From Bacteroidaceae bacterium (GTDB lineage Bacteria; Bacteroidota; Bacteroidia; Bacteroidales; Bacteroidaceae): DNA of 64,000 nucleotides. The stretch lies in NCBI GenBank assembly GCA_017469925.1, contig JAFUFK010000026.1:1-64000 (forward strand), read 5' to 3'. Below are positions 53,272 through 62,672 of the stretch, in pieces. The notes beneath the pieces are model-generated. The model did not search any database and was not told the origin of the DNA. It saw nothing but the letters and a program-made list of their open reading frames with translations. The first letter of the stretch is position 1. Each line of letters opens with the position of its first letter. A program made the position numbers and the translations under genes.

Positions 53272-55675
53272 ATTTGATTACCAACGCGCGGTCGATGGTG
53301 TCCTTCAGGGCCTGGGCGTGGGGCGTAGTGGCCGTGGCGAGTTGGCGCTGGAGTTGCTTCAGGGCGTACAAGGCGTAGGGGCGAATCTTGGTGTTGTCTG
53401 TGTCTATTCGTCCCGTGAGGTTGTTGACGTACTGCGTCTGCAAGACCTTCCGGTAGGGCGATAGGTTGCGCTGGTTGACATCCTTCATAATCATGCGATT
53501 GAGGTCGGCCAGGTATTCGTCACCCTTGTACTGGTCATTAAGGTATCCGAGGCGACCGATGAGGCGAGCCACGCCGGAGGTAGCGACGACGGCGGTCAGC
53601 GTGTTCGGGTCTGCCTCCAGGCGCTTGGCGTAGGGCATGTCGCGGAGCCACGTGGGCTCGGTCAGAATGTTACGCTCTACGAACTGGAGAGCATCGAGTT
53701 GCTTCTGGCGAGGTTGCGGACGATAGACGTCGCCCTGCTGGGTGTTGGTCTTGAAGTTCTCGAGTTGGCCGCCTATGTTATTGATGACGTGGCCGCAATA
53801 GCGCAGGAACTGCGAGCGTATCTGCCCGTACATCGTCTCCAGGTTCTCGTCGTAGATGTCGTCCTCGGCCTGTGTCCACTGGGGCAGGCTTTGGAGTTCG
53901 CGCTTCAGGTTCAGTATGCCATACTCGCTGGCCCGTACGGCGTCGTCGCCCAGGTCCTCGGTCTGTCGGCGCGGGTCGTCCTGCATGGTCTCGCCGTCGC
54001 CCCACCAGAGGCGCGGGTTGTTGGCTACGTCCTCCTTCTCGAACAACGCTTGCAGGGCCTTGTAGTCCTCGTCGGGCGTCTCGGCATCCAGCATGGGGGT
54101 GTAGCCCCACTCGATAGCCCAGCAGTCGTAGTCGTTGATGCGGGGGAATATCTCCCTTTGCGTCATGCCGTCGCCCGGCTGTGCTACGTAGTTGAAGCGG
54201 GCGTAGTCCATGATGGAGGGCGTATGGCCGTGCTCGCTGACCCAGGCTTTGTCGCGCAACTTCTCTACGGGCACGCTGCTCGAGGCCCCGAAGTTGTGGC
54301 GCAGGCCCAGCGTGTGGCCGACCTCATGGCTTGATACGAAGCGGATGAGTTGCCCCATGAGTTCCTCGTCGAAGTGCATCTTGCGGGCGGCCTCGTCTAT
54401 GCTGCTTGCCTGCACCATGTACCAGTCGTGGACGAGCGACATCACGTTGTGGTACCAGCAGATGTGGCTCTCCAGGATTTCGCCCGTGCGGGGGTCGCTG
54501 ACGTGAGGGCCGTAGGCATTGGCGATGGGCGAGGCCAGGTAGCGGATGACGGAGTAGCGTGCGTCCTCCATCGACATCAGGCTGTCCTCGCCCTCCGGCC
54601 ATTCGAGGGCGTAGATGGCGTTCTTGAAGCCAGCCTTCTCGAAGGCCTTCTGCCAGTCGTTGACGCCGGCGATGAGGTACTTGCGCCACTGCTTAGGCGT
54701 AGCCGGGTCGATGTAATAGACGATGGGCTTCACGGGTTCCACCAGTTCGCCGCGGCGCATCTTCTCCACGTCTTCGGGTCGGGGCTCCAGGCGCCATCGG
54801 CTGGCGAATATCTTGCGCTTCACCCGCTGCTGGTCGTCGTTATAGGCGTTGTAGCCGTGGGTGAAGAAGCCCACGCGTGGGTCGTAGTAGCGTGGCTTCA
54901 TCAGGTCGGAGGGCAGGAGGACGAACGACAGGTTCAGTCCGAACGTGGCCTTGCCCGTGCTGCGTGTCGAGGCCAGGCTGGTGCCCGTGGAGTTGTAGGT
55001 CTTCACCATGCGCACTTCGGTGTTCAGGGGGAAGGTCTTGATGTCCTCGATGTAGGAGAGTGGGGGCATCAGTCCGCCCAGTGCAAAGCTGCTCTTCTCC
55101 TGGCGGCCGAGGCCCGTGGTCGGGTTGTCCTCGTTCAGGAAGGCGTTCACCTTTATCTTATACACCTTGTCCTTGTGGCTCTCTATCTTGAACGAGGCCA
55201 CGATGGGGTTCTCGTTCGAGACCGTGATGGCGCGGTTGATGGCCTGTGTCGAGTCGCTTACGTTGACGAACAGGCGGACGCGCAAGAGCAGTTGGTTATC
55301 TACTCCGGGCTGGAAATAGACCGTCTGCTGGTTCAGCATCTCTCCGCCGAACTTGCCACAGCCGGCGGGCGTAGAGGTGTAGCGCGTCGTGGTCAGGAAG
55401 TCGCGACCGATGAGCGAGTCGGGAATTTCGAAGAACCAGTCGTTCTCCAGTTTCGTGACGTTGAACATGCCCTTACGCTCCACCGAGGGCTTCGGTGCAG
55501 GCTTCTGCTGTGGCGCAGCGGCCTGCTCTTGCTTCTTCTTTTTCTTGAAGAGGCCCTTGCGCTTCTTCTTTTGTGCCTGTTCGGTCTTCGGCTTGGTCTC
55601 CGCCGACTTCTTCTTGGCTTCGGCCGTCGGGGCCATAAGGGCCAGACAGAGCACGATGGTTAGAAACTTCTTCAT
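53270..55675 (-). CDS. secreted zinc metalloprotease, DUF5117/DUF5118 type
   Basis: An 801-residue exported protein (signal peptide about 1-20). Residues about 21-66 are Lys/Ala/Gln-rich low complexity (GLFKKKKKQEQAAAPQQKPA). A DUF5117-like beta region follows (about 80-330), then the metzincin-type active site HEVGHTLGLRH (450-460: two His, Glu, third His) with NFGASSS next and the Met-turn-like SIMDYARF further on. The last third is helical. Function: peptide cleavage outside the cell, substrates unknown. The long frame upstream (to 56188) belongs to other sequence; I chose MKKFLTIVLC because it is a normal signal peptide. Confidence 0.9.
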   Translation of the reverse strand: MKKFLTIVLCLALMAPTAEAKKKSAETKPKTEQAQKKKRKGLFKKKKKQEQAAAPQQKPAPKPSVERKGMFNVTKLENDWFFEIPDSLIGRDFLTTTRYTSTPAGCGKFGGEMLNQQTVYFQPGVDNQLLLRVRLFVNVSDSTQAINRAITVSNENPIVASFKIESHKDKVYKIKVNAFLNEDNPTTGLGRQEKSSFALGGLMPPLSYIEDIKTFPLNTEVRMVKTYNSTGTSLASTRSTGKATFGLNLSFVLLPSDLMKPRYYDPRVGFFTHGYNAYNDDQQRVKRKIFASRWRLEPRPEDVEKMRRGELVEPVKPIVYYIDPATPKQWRKYLIAGVNDWQKAFEKAGFKNAIYALEWPEGEDSLMSMEDARYSVIRYLASPIANAYGPHVSDPRTGEILESHICWYHNVMSLVHDWYMVQASSIDEAARKMHFDEELMGQLIRFVSSHEVGHTLGLRHNFGASSSVPVEKLRDKAWVSEHGHTPSIMDYARFNYVAQPGDGMTQREIFPRINDYDCWAIEWGYTPMLDAETPDEDYKALQALFEKEDVANNPRLWWGDGETMQDDPRRQTEDLGDDAVRASEYGILNLKRELQSLPQWTQAEDDIYDENLETMYGQIRSQFLRYCGHVINNIGGQLENFKTNTQQGDVYRPQPRQKQLDALQFVERNILTEPTWLRDMPYAKRLEADPNTLTAVVATSGVARLIGRLGYLNDQYKGDEYLADLNRMIMKDVNQRNLSPYRKVLQTQYVNNLTGRIDTDNTKIRPYALYALKQLQRQLATATTPHAQALKDTIDRALVIK

Positions 55676-55755
55676 AATCAGATAGTTTAGGGTTATACAA
55701 TATATCGTTTTTCGTCTCTTTTTCCGATTTTCGTTGTCCCTATGCTTGGGTGCCT

Positions 55756-55842
55756 CGTTTTTGCCACCTGTGGCACACGTCTGTGCCACCCGTGGCACAG
55801 ATTTGTGCCATCCATAGCACGCGCCCGTGCCACCCGTGGCAC
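55756..55842. repeat. tandem GTGCCACCCGTGGCAC palindromes
   Basis: Four imperfect copies about 21-22 bases apart of a self-complementary TGCCACCYGTGGCA core (variants CATCCATAG in the third), between the metalloprotease start and the queA stop. A repeat family, not a gene; the palindromes can fold into stems in mRNA. Confidence 0.8.
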
Positions 55843-55845
55843 TTT

Positions 55846-57177
55846 CTACGTCGCTTCGGCGTCCGGTTTGGGGATAAGTATCGACGAGTCGCCGTAGCTG
55901 AGGAAGCGGAAGTCGTGGTCGAGGGCATACCGATAGACGCGCCGCCAGTCGTCGCCGATAAAGGCCGAGACGAGCAGCAGGAGCGTCGATTGCGGCTGGT
56001 GGAAGTTCGTTATCATGCGCTCCACGATGCGGTAGCGATAGCCCGGGGCAATGATTATCTGCGTCGAGGCATGCAGCACGTCGAGGTCGTGTGCCTGCAT
56101 GTAGGACAGCAATGCATAGAGCGGACCCACCCCCTGCCCCTCCCTTGTAGGGAGGGGAGTAGATAGTTCTGCCTCGTAGGGTTCCCACTGACTGACGTGG
56201 AGAAAGTCGCGCTCCTCCCTATTGTCGGGGAGGTAATCACTCTCCTCCCTACAAGGGAGGGGCAGGGGGGTGGGTCTGCTCTTCATGATTTTCCGCCCCA
56301 TCCAGTACAGGCTCTCCAGCGTACGGACGCTGGTTGTGCCCACGGCAATGGCACGGCCCCCGTGGCGGATAAGGGCTTCTATCGTCTCGCGCCTGACGGC
56401 GATGTGCTCGGTGTGCATGTCGTGGTGGCCGATGTCGTCCGACTTCACGGGGCGGAACGTGCCGGCGCCCACGTGCAGGGTTACCTCCTGTCGTTCGATG
56501 CCTCGGCGGTCCAGTTCCCGGAGCACCCTTTCCGTGAAGTGCAGCCCCGCCGTCGGGGCGGCCACGCTGCCTTCAATCTTCGAATATACGGTCTGGTACG
56601 TCCGTTTGTCGCTCTCCTCGGTCGGTCGGTTGAGGTAGGGGGGTATGGGCAGTTCGCCCATGGCCTCCAGGATTTCCGACCAGGTGTAGCGGTCGGGCCA
56701 TGCGAAGGTGACCAGGACACCCCCTCCCTCCCCATTACGGGGGAGGGCAGGGGAGGGGGTCCGTGTTGCGGTGACCGTTATCTCCTCCCCATTGATGCAG
56801 ACCTTAGCCCGCAGGCTTCCTTGCTTCCACTTCTTCAGTCCGCCTACCATACACAGCCAGGCCGTGCGGCCGCGCTGGGCGAAGTTCTCCTGATACTCCA
56901 CCGGCTCGGCGGGCTCGAGCACCAGTATCTCTACGCGCGCGCCCGTATCCTTATAGAAGTATAGCCGCGCCTGTATGACGCGCGTATTGTTCATCACCAG
57001 CAGGGCGCCCTCGGGCAGCAGGTCGGGCAGGTCGCAGAAGTGGCGTTCGCCAATTTGTCCCTGGTCGTAAATCAGCAGTTTGCTCTGGTCGCGTTCCGCA
57101 AGGGGGAACTTCGCGATGCGCTCGTCAGGGAGCGGGTACGTGAAGTCACGTATTTGCAGGTCCTTAGGGTCTTTCAT
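55846..57177 (-). CDS. queA: tRNA preQ1(34) S-adenosylmethionine ribosyltransferase-isomerase with repeat insertions
   Basis: A 443-residue QueA, the enzyme that turns preQ1 in the tRNA wobble position into epoxyqueuosine using SAM. The family frame is complete: DFTYPLPDERIAKFPL, VMNNTRVIQARL, SVAAPTAGLHFTERVLREL, HVGAGTFRPVKSDDIGHHDMHTE and TNFHQPQSTLLLLVSAFIG. It is longer than typical members by roughly 40-90 residues. The excess lies in three Pro-rich pieces (about 139-153, 300-324, 339-351) encoded by GC-rich repeats at 56126-56157, 56243-56274 and 56720-56759. They are in frame and fall in loops, so the enzyme may still work. Confidence 0.95.
   Translation of the reverse strand: MKDPKDLQIRDFTYPLPDERIAKFPLAERDQSKLLIYDQGQIGERHFCDLPDLLPEGALLVMNNTRVIQARLYFYKDTGARVEILVLEPAEPVEYQENFAQRGRTAWLCMVGGLKKWKQGSLRAKVCINGEEITVTATRTPSPALPRNGEGGGVLVTFAWPDRYTWSEILEAMGELPIPPYLNRPTEESDKRTYQTVYSKIEGSVAAPTAGLHFTERVLRELDRRGIERQEVTLHVGAGTFRPVKSDDIGHHDMHTEHIAVRRETIEALIRHGGRAIAVGTTSVRTLESLYWMGRKIMKSRPTPLPLPCREESDYLPDNREERDFLHVSQWEPYEAELSTPLPTREGQGVGPLYALLSYMQAHDLDVLHASTQIIIAPGYRYRIVERMITNFHQPQSTLLLLVSAFIGDDWRRVYRYALDHDFRFLSYGDSSILIPKPDAEAT
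56126..56274. repeat. inverted repeat pair inside queA
   Basis: 56126-56157 and 56243-56274 are near-perfect reverse complements (core CCCTCCCTACAAGGGAGGGG-like), 85 bases apart. A third related GC-rich palindrome is at 56720-56759 (CCCTCCCTCC, ATTACGGGGGAGGG). All are inside the coding frame. Confidence 0.85.
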
Positions 57178-57232
57178 CCGTTCAATTCGTAAATATCGCT
57201 ACGAAGATACGAAATAATTGGGGAATTTTCGT

Positions 57233-57240
57233 TATATTTG
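57233..57240 (+). promoter_or_regulatory. candidate -7 box of the papain-like surface protein
   Basis: TATATTTG, exact TAnnTTTG match, 39 bases before the start at 57280. No good -33 box at the expected spacing. Confidence 0.5.
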
Positions 57241-57279
57241 CCCCAGTATATGCGCTAAAACAACTTAAATCGTACCGAT

Positions 57280-60200
57280 ATGAAGCACTTCGTGTCTGCC
57301 TTGCTGGCTATCGCACTACTGATGCCAGCCCAAGCAAGCGCCCAGGAATGGGACCGCGAGAAGTATCCCGACTACAATCCCGAGTTCAGTAACCCCGACC
57401 CCGTCCTGCTGAAACTCTTTGCAAAGGAACCCGCAGGCAAGCCCCTGACGCGCCGCCGCGCAAAGGCCATGGCCGAGGCGGCCGGACTGCCCGACCACGT
57501 GAACAATGCCAACTCCCGGTATTTCCCTCCCGTCTTCAACCAGAGCGGAGGCTCGTGCGGCTCGGCTTCGCGTATTGCCTACATGTTTACGCACGAACTC
57601 AACTCCTACCGCGACATCGACTCGAGCACGCCCGAGCACAATTACCCGACCCACTTCGTATGGCTCCTGACCAACGGAAACTCGGGCAAGGATGCCTTTG
57701 TCACCCATGTCGGCGTACCTACGTCGGCCACCTATGGTGGGCGCACCTACAGCTCCGTCTTCGGCTATTGTGTCGAGACCGACGACAATTTCGGCTGGAT
57801 GACGGGCTACGACAAGTGGTTCGAGGCCTTTGGCAACCGCATGACCGCCCCCACCACCAACCCCTATAGCCTCGGCACCGAGGAGGGACGTCTGGCCGCA
57901 AAGGCCTGGCTCTACAACCATGCCGGCGACGAGTCGTACCACTGTGGCGGACTCATCGGACTCGGCGTGGCCTCGGGCGGCAAGTGGGAGAACATTCCGA
58001 AGACCGAGCAGAACGATGCCATCGGCGTCACGGGCATGAAGTACGTCAAGCAGTGGGGAACCTCCGTTGACCACGCCCTGACGATGGTGGGCTACGACGA
58101 CCGCATCGAGTTCGACCTGGACGGCAACGGCATCTACGGCGAAGAGTCGAAGGACGAACGCGGAGCCTGGATTATCGTTAACTCGTGGGGCTCCAGCTGG
58201 TGCAACAACGGCTTCATCTATTGTCCCTATGCCCACGCCGGTCCCGCCTTTACCTCCGAGGGTAAACTCAACGGCTGGTGGGCAGGCGAACTCTATCACA
58301 CCCGCAAGGACTATCGCCCCCTGCGCACCATCAAACTGCTCATGGACTACAGCCGCCGCAGCGAACTGAAGCTGCAAGCCGGCATCAGTGCCGACCTCTC
58401 GGCCACCAGCCCCGAGCGCATCATCGACATGCACCACTTCCGCTTTGCCGGTGACGGCAAGAATGGCAATACGCAGCCCGCCCCCGAGGTGCCCATGCTC
58501 GGCAAGTGGGCCGACGGCAAACTGCACACCGAACCGATGGAGTTCGGCTACGACCTGACCGACCTGACGAGCGGCTACGACCGCAACCAGGCCCTGAAGT
58601 ACTTCTTCATCGTCAACACCCGTAGCTGGGGCGAGGGCGAAGGCCATATCTACGGAGCCAGCATCATGGACTACGAGTACGATACCGAGGGCATCGAGAC
58701 CCCCTTCGACCTGGGCACGACGGGCCAGGTAGAGGTGAAGAGTGCCGGCGAGCAGACCGTCATCAGCGTCATCGTCCACGGGGCCGCCTTCAATGCTCCG
58801 CAGAACCTTGCCCTCTCGGCCGGCACGCTCCGCTGGGACATCCCGATGGCTTCGGGCCACCAACTGGCGGGCTACGCCATCTACCACGACGGACAGAAAT
58901 TGGCCACCCTGGCGGCCGACCAACGCACCTATCCTGCCACGGAGTCGGGCACCTATGGCGTATCGGCCCTCTACGAGGGCGGGGCCGAGAGTGCCCAGAC
59001 GACCGTCAACAGCATCGTCGAGAAGCAGCCTGTCAATCAGGTGGTCAACTTCGCAAAGGGTGGATTCTCCATCCCCGACATCTTCAATAGCGCACGCGAG
59101 GAGTGTACCATCGAGTTCTACATCAAGCCCAACAGCCTCTCCAACTACAACAATATGTTCGGCCCCGGATGGGGTACCTTCCATGGCCATTGCAACACGG
59201 GCGGCGCCTTCACCGTCGGCTGGGATACGGGCGACCAACGTATCGCTGCCAGCACGACGAAACTGAGCGTCGGCAACTGGACTCACGTGGCCATCGTCGT
59301 GAACAAGAACAGGATTATCCTCTACATGGGCACTAACCAGGCAGGCGCCGTCACCTCTACGTCGCATAGCGGCGTCGGGGGCTTCGGCAACCTTGTGTTT
59401 ACGGGTTCGGGCGCCAATTCGCAGGACGCCTCGTACGACGAGATTCGCATCTGGGACCATGCCCGCACAGCCACCGAGATTAAGAACACCTACAACCGAG
59501 AGTTCTATGGTGACGTCATGCCTGATGGCCTCCTGGCCTATTACAAGGGCGACATCATCGAACAAGACGGCCTGTCGTACCTGCGCGACTGCGTAGGCGG
59601 CCATCATGCCCTGCTGGCCAACAGCAACTGGAAGCAGGAGGTTCCGGCCAAGCAGCCTACACTCCACCGTCCGAAGGACAACACAAACATACTCGAAATC
59701 GACGAGCCCGAACAGCCTGTCTATGCCGGCATCCCCGTGACGCTGACCACGACGCGTGGCGACGCTATTCGCACCCTGGCCTGGGACGTGCCCAGCCTGG
59801 GCATTTCGGATTGGCATATCACCAGCCCCGCCCTCACGTTCCCCGAGGTAGGCGAGTACGAGGTGTCGGTCAAGGGCTCCGACTATGAGGCCGACGGCAT
59901 TGACAGCGTAGCCCGCGAGATTACGGCCACGCGCACCATCACCGTGGTGCCAGCCCCCGCGCTCGACGCCTCCTTCACGGCTACGGCCACCGACATCCCC
60001 AGCGGCGACCGCGTGAGTTTCTCGGTATCTAACCCCGTCTCGGGCTTTGCCTATACGTGGGACATGCCCGGCGCCGACGTCGAACGCGCCAGCACCATCA
60101 CGGCAGCAGCCTCGTATCAGCGGGCCGGCACCTACACCGTGACACTGACTGCCACATCGCCCACGGGCGAGAAGGCCCAGAAGAGCCTGCAAATCGTCGT

Positions 60201-61332
60201 AAGCGAGGTGGCTCCCCTGGCCGACTTCACGCTAAGCGAACCCGTTGTCCTGAAGGGCGAGACCGTGCACTTTACGAACCGCTCGAGACACAATCCCACC
60301 GAACTCCAGTGGACACTGGCCGGTACCGTCCAAAAGACCATCGTCAATGGCGGCCAGTCCTTCGACTTTACACCCGAGGAGCCCGGCATCTACGACGTCA
60401 CCCTGAAGGCCACCAACGAGAAGGGCACCGACAGTAAGAAGCAGACGCGCGCCCTCATCGTCACCAACGCCGACAGCCACAATGGCCTGACCTTCAGTCA
60501 GAGTGCGGCCACCGTCACCCTCTCGAAACCCCTCTTCGAGGACGAAACCACACAGGTACTCTCGCTCGACTGGTGGATGAACCCCAGCAAACTCAGCAGC
60601 TACTGCCTCGGCATAGGCGAATCGGCAAGCACCTTTATGTTGCGCACCGATGCCTCAGGCACGATGTACTTCCTGGCTGGCGGTCGCACGGTCAAGAGTG
60701 CTGCCAGCTACGTCATCGCCGGCGAGTGGCACCACTATGCCGTAGTCTATAACAAGGGTACGGTCAAGTTCTTCCGCGACGGCAAGCAGGTGACCTCCGT
60801 CTCGGGCCTGGGCAGCACCCTGACACGGCCTGCATCGTTCTCCATCGGGACGCAGTCGGCCCAGATGACGGGCAGCATCGACGAGTTCCGTGTATGGAAG
60901 AACACCCTAACGGCCACCATCTTCCAAGGCATTTGCAACCAGCCCATGGACGACCCCGAGACCTATATCACGGGCGAGCATGCCAACTACCAGCTCCTCG
61001 TGTATTACAGCTTCAACCAGTCGGGCGGCAACGTCGAGGACCTTACTTCGCGTGGCAACGACGGTGTGCGCACGAACTTCGGTCCCGACGGCGATGCCTG
61101 GGGACTTTCGAAGGGCGTCTTCTGCCTCAACTTTGGTCAGAAGCAGGACGACCAGGTCATCGACGCCATCGCTGAAGTGCAAAATGGCGACAACGAGCAG
61201 ACGAGAGATGAGGCCAATGGCGTCTATGACCTTTCGGGTCGCCGTCTGTCCACTCCTCACCGCTCACCGCTTACCTCTCGCCTAAAGAAGGGCCTCTACA
61301 TCGTCAATGGCCGGAAACAAGTAATAAAGTAA
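57280..61332 (+). CDS. secreted papain-like protease with LamG and PKD domains
   Basis: A 1350-residue exported protein (signal peptide 1-21). The N-terminal C1/papain-type peptidase domain (about 80-330) shows all three catalytic positions: Cys93 in NQSGGSCGSASR, His265 in VDHALTMVGY and Asn301 in IIVNSWGSSW. Then: a beta domain (about 340-585), LamG/concanavalin module (about 590-740), two PKD-like modules (about 890-1065), a second LamG (about 1075-1240) and a C-terminal tail YDLSGRRL...KKGLYIVNGRKQVIK, like that of the 5000 protein. It probably binds and degrades extracellular protein or glycoprotein at the cell surface. Confidence 0.88.
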   Translation: MKHFVSALLAIALLMPAQASAQEWDREKYPDYNPEFSNPDPVLLKLFAKEPAGKPLTRRRAKAMAEAAGLPDHVNNANSRYFPPVFNQSGGSCGSASRIAYMFTHELNSYRDIDSSTPEHNYPTHFVWLLTNGNSGKDAFVTHVGVPTSATYGGRTYSSVFGYCVETDDNFGWMTGYDKWFEAFGNRMTAPTTNPYSLGTEEGRLAAKAWLYNHAGDESYHCGGLIGLGVASGGKWENIPKTEQNDAIGVTGMKYVKQWGTSVDHALTMVGYDDRIEFDLDGNGIYGEESKDERGAWIIVNSWGSSWCNNGFIYCPYAHAGPAFTSEGKLNGWWAGELYHTRKDYRPLRTIKLLMDYSRRSELKLQAGISADLSATSPERIIDMHHFRFAGDGKNGNTQPAPEVPMLGKWADGKLHTEPMEFGYDLTDLTSGYDRNQALKYFFIVNTRSWGEGEGHIYGASIMDYEYDTEGIETPFDLGTTGQVEVKSAGEQTVISVIVHGAAFNAPQNLALSAGTLRWDIPMASGHQLAGYAIYHDGQKLATLAADQRTYPATESGTYGVSALYEGGAESAQTTVNSIVEKQPVNQVVNFAKGGFSIPDIFNSAREECTIEFYIKPNSLSNYNNMFGPGWGTFHGHCNTGGAFTVGWDTGDQRIAASTTKLSVGNWTHVAIVVNKNRIILYMGTNQAGAVTSTSHSGVGGFGNLVFTGSGANSQDASYDEIRIWDHARTATEIKNTYNREFYGDVMPDGLLAYYKGDIIEQDGLSYLRDCVGGHHALLANSNWKQEVPAKQPTLHRPKDNTNILEIDEPEQPVYAGIPVTLTTTRGDAIRTLAWDVPSLGISDWHITSPALTFPEVGEYEVSVKGSDYEADGIDSVAREITATRTITVVPAPALDASFTATATDIPSGDRVSFSVSNPVSGFAYTWDMPGADVERASTITAAASYQRAGTYTVTLTATSPTGEKAQKSLQIVVSEVAPLADFTLSEPVVLKGETVHFTNRSRHNPTELQWTLAGTVQKTIVNGGQSFDFTPEEPGIYDVTLKATNEKGTDSKKQTRALIVTNADSHNGLTFSQSAATVTLSKPLFEDETTQVLSLDWWMNPSKLSSYCLGIGESASTFMLRTDASGTMYFLAGGRTVKSAASYVIAGEWHHYAVVYNKGTVKFFRDGKQVTSVSGLGSTLTRPASFSIGTQSAQMTGSIDEFRVWKNTLTATIFQGICNQPMDDPETYITGEHANYQLLVYYSFNQSGGNVEDLTSRGNDGVRTNFGPDGDAWGLSKGVFCLNFGQKQDDQVIDAIAEVQNGDNEQTRDEANGVYDLSGRRLSTPHRSPLTSRLKKGLYIVNGRKQVIK

Positions 61333-61418
61333 CACTAAAAAACGAAAAAAGTACATGAAGGGGCGACATATTCTTGCCCTTCGTGTGTATATAATAGTAG
61401 AAAGACGAAACAAACGCC

Positions 61419-62447
61419 ATGAAGAAAACCATCCTTTCCCTGCTCCTTGCCCTCGCAACCACGGCAGGGGCACAGGTGCATTACCGCATCGAGGGCACCG
61501 TGGCGAACGCACTGCCGACGGATACGCTATTGGTGATTGACATCGAAGAACAGAGTGTTGTGGACACGCTCATGCTGAGGGACGGGCAGATACAGCCTAA
61601 GGAGGGCACGTTGGAGGCACCGACCATCTGTGCCCTGCAACGCGAGGGGAGTACGGGATGGATTATGGCCTTCGTGCTCGAAGATGGTGTAGTCAGCCTC
61701 GACATCGACCTGGAGGAAGGCGTCCTGCTTCGTATGGATGGCACTCCGATGAACCGCGACTTGGCTCCGCTCATTCAATATACTGCCAACCCCGGAGGGG
61801 CGTACGACCCGGCGCGAGAACTGGAGTATGCACGGCATACCTATGCGATAGTGCAGGACATCGTCCGTAAGCATCCCGACGACATCCTCGGCGCGTTTGC
61901 CATCAACATCACCCGGATGCGCTTCACAGCCACCGAGGGGCTGGCCCTCATCGACCTGTTGAGTGAACGCCAACGCGAGAGCCTACAGATGCAACGCCTA
62001 CGGGAATCATTAGTCTTGTCCGCCGAGACCGACGAAGGACAGCCGTATCGTGACCTGTCGGGTGTCGGGCGCGATGGGCAGCCCGTTAGCCTAAGCCAGT
62101 ACGTCGGTCGTGGGCAGTATGTGTTGGCCGATTTCTGGGCCTCATGGTGTGGTCCCTGTAAGGCCCGTATGCCACAGATTATGGACATCGAACGCCGTTA
62201 CCGCGACCGTGGCCTGTGTGTCGTCGGCATCACAATGAAGGAACCCGTCGAGGATTCGGAGCGAGCCGCCCGGCAACTCGGCCTCACTTTCCCGCAGATT
62301 TACCAGTCGTCCCCCATGTCCACCTACGGCATCACGGCCATTCCTGCCCTCATCCTCTTCGGCCCCGACGGCACCATCCTCCTTCGTCGTGCTCTCAGCC
62401 CCGAGGCCATTGAGGCCCGGCTCCTCGAACTCTTGGGGGGAGAGTAG
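61419..62447 (+). CDS. TlpA/ResA-like thioredoxin-fold protein
   Basis: A 342-residue exported protein (signal peptide about 1-18). N-terminal DUF4369-like beta domain (about 20-125), helical linker (about 130-205), and a C-terminal thioredoxin domain (about 210-342) with WCGPCK (about 243-248) and the cis-Pro ITAIPALILFG. Bacteroidetes commonly have many such envelope disulfide reductases; partner unknown. Confidence 0.9.
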   Translation: MKKTILSLLLALATTAGAQVHYRIEGTVANALPTDTLLVIDIEEQSVVDTLMLRDGQIQPKEGTLEAPTICALQREGSTGWIMAFVLEDGVVSLDIDLEEGVLLRMDGTPMNRDLAPLIQYTANPGGAYDPARELEYARHTYAIVQDIVRKHPDDILGAFAINITRMRFTATEGLALIDLLSERQRESLQMQRLRESLVLSAETDEGQPYRDLSGVGRDGQPVSLSQYVGRGQYVLADFWASWCGPCKARMPQIMDIERRYRDRGLCVVGITMKEPVEDSERAARQLGLTFPQIYQSSPMSTYGITAIPALILFGPDGTILLRRALSPEAIEARLLELLGGE

Positions 62448-62483
62448 GGAGCCTCCTTTTTTAACATAGGTATTTTGCGGGCT

Positions 62484-62544
62484 CAAAATAGGTATGTTGA
62501 GGGGTGCAAAATAGGTATGTTGAAGGCTCAAAATAGGTATGTTG
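62484..62544. repeat. three direct copies of CAAAATAGGTATGTTG
   Basis: Exact 16-base copies at 62484-62499, 62507-62522 and 62529-62544, 22-23 bases apart, preceded by a partial copy (ATAGGTATTTTG, from about 62466). The same ATAGGTATGT word occurs inverted at about 62641-62650. Confidence 0.8.
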
Positions 62545-62627
62545 TTTTTTCATGCTTATAAGGGTCGCTTTTCAAGGTTAGTAATTTTTGCAATATCAGC
62601 GACATATTTTCGTTATATATGTGTATA

Positions 62628-62651
62628 TATAGGTAGAGAAACATACCTATA
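62628..62651. promoter_or_regulatory. TATAGGTA/TACCTATA inverted repeat before the last gene
   Basis: TATAGGTA (62628-62635) and TACCTATA (62644-62651) pair perfectly around eight bases, 21 bases before the start at 62673. The same word as the upstream direct repeats (ATAGGTA), so both may bind one factor. Confidence 0.5.
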
Positions 62652-62672
62652 ACCATAAAGCATTACAGACAG

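Noticed and set aside
55676-56188. N-terminal extension of the metalloprotease frame
   Set aside because: It crosses the palindromic repeats and antisense queA sequence; a normal signal peptide begins at 55675.
57316-60192. Long minus-strand reading frame opposite the papain-like protein
   Set aside because: It mirrors the codon pattern of the plus-strand gene, has no family motifs and no start signals; the plus-strand protein has clear domains.
62484-62544. CRISPR array
   Set aside because: The repeats are only 16 bases, with 6-7 base gaps that are themselves similar, and no cas gene is near.
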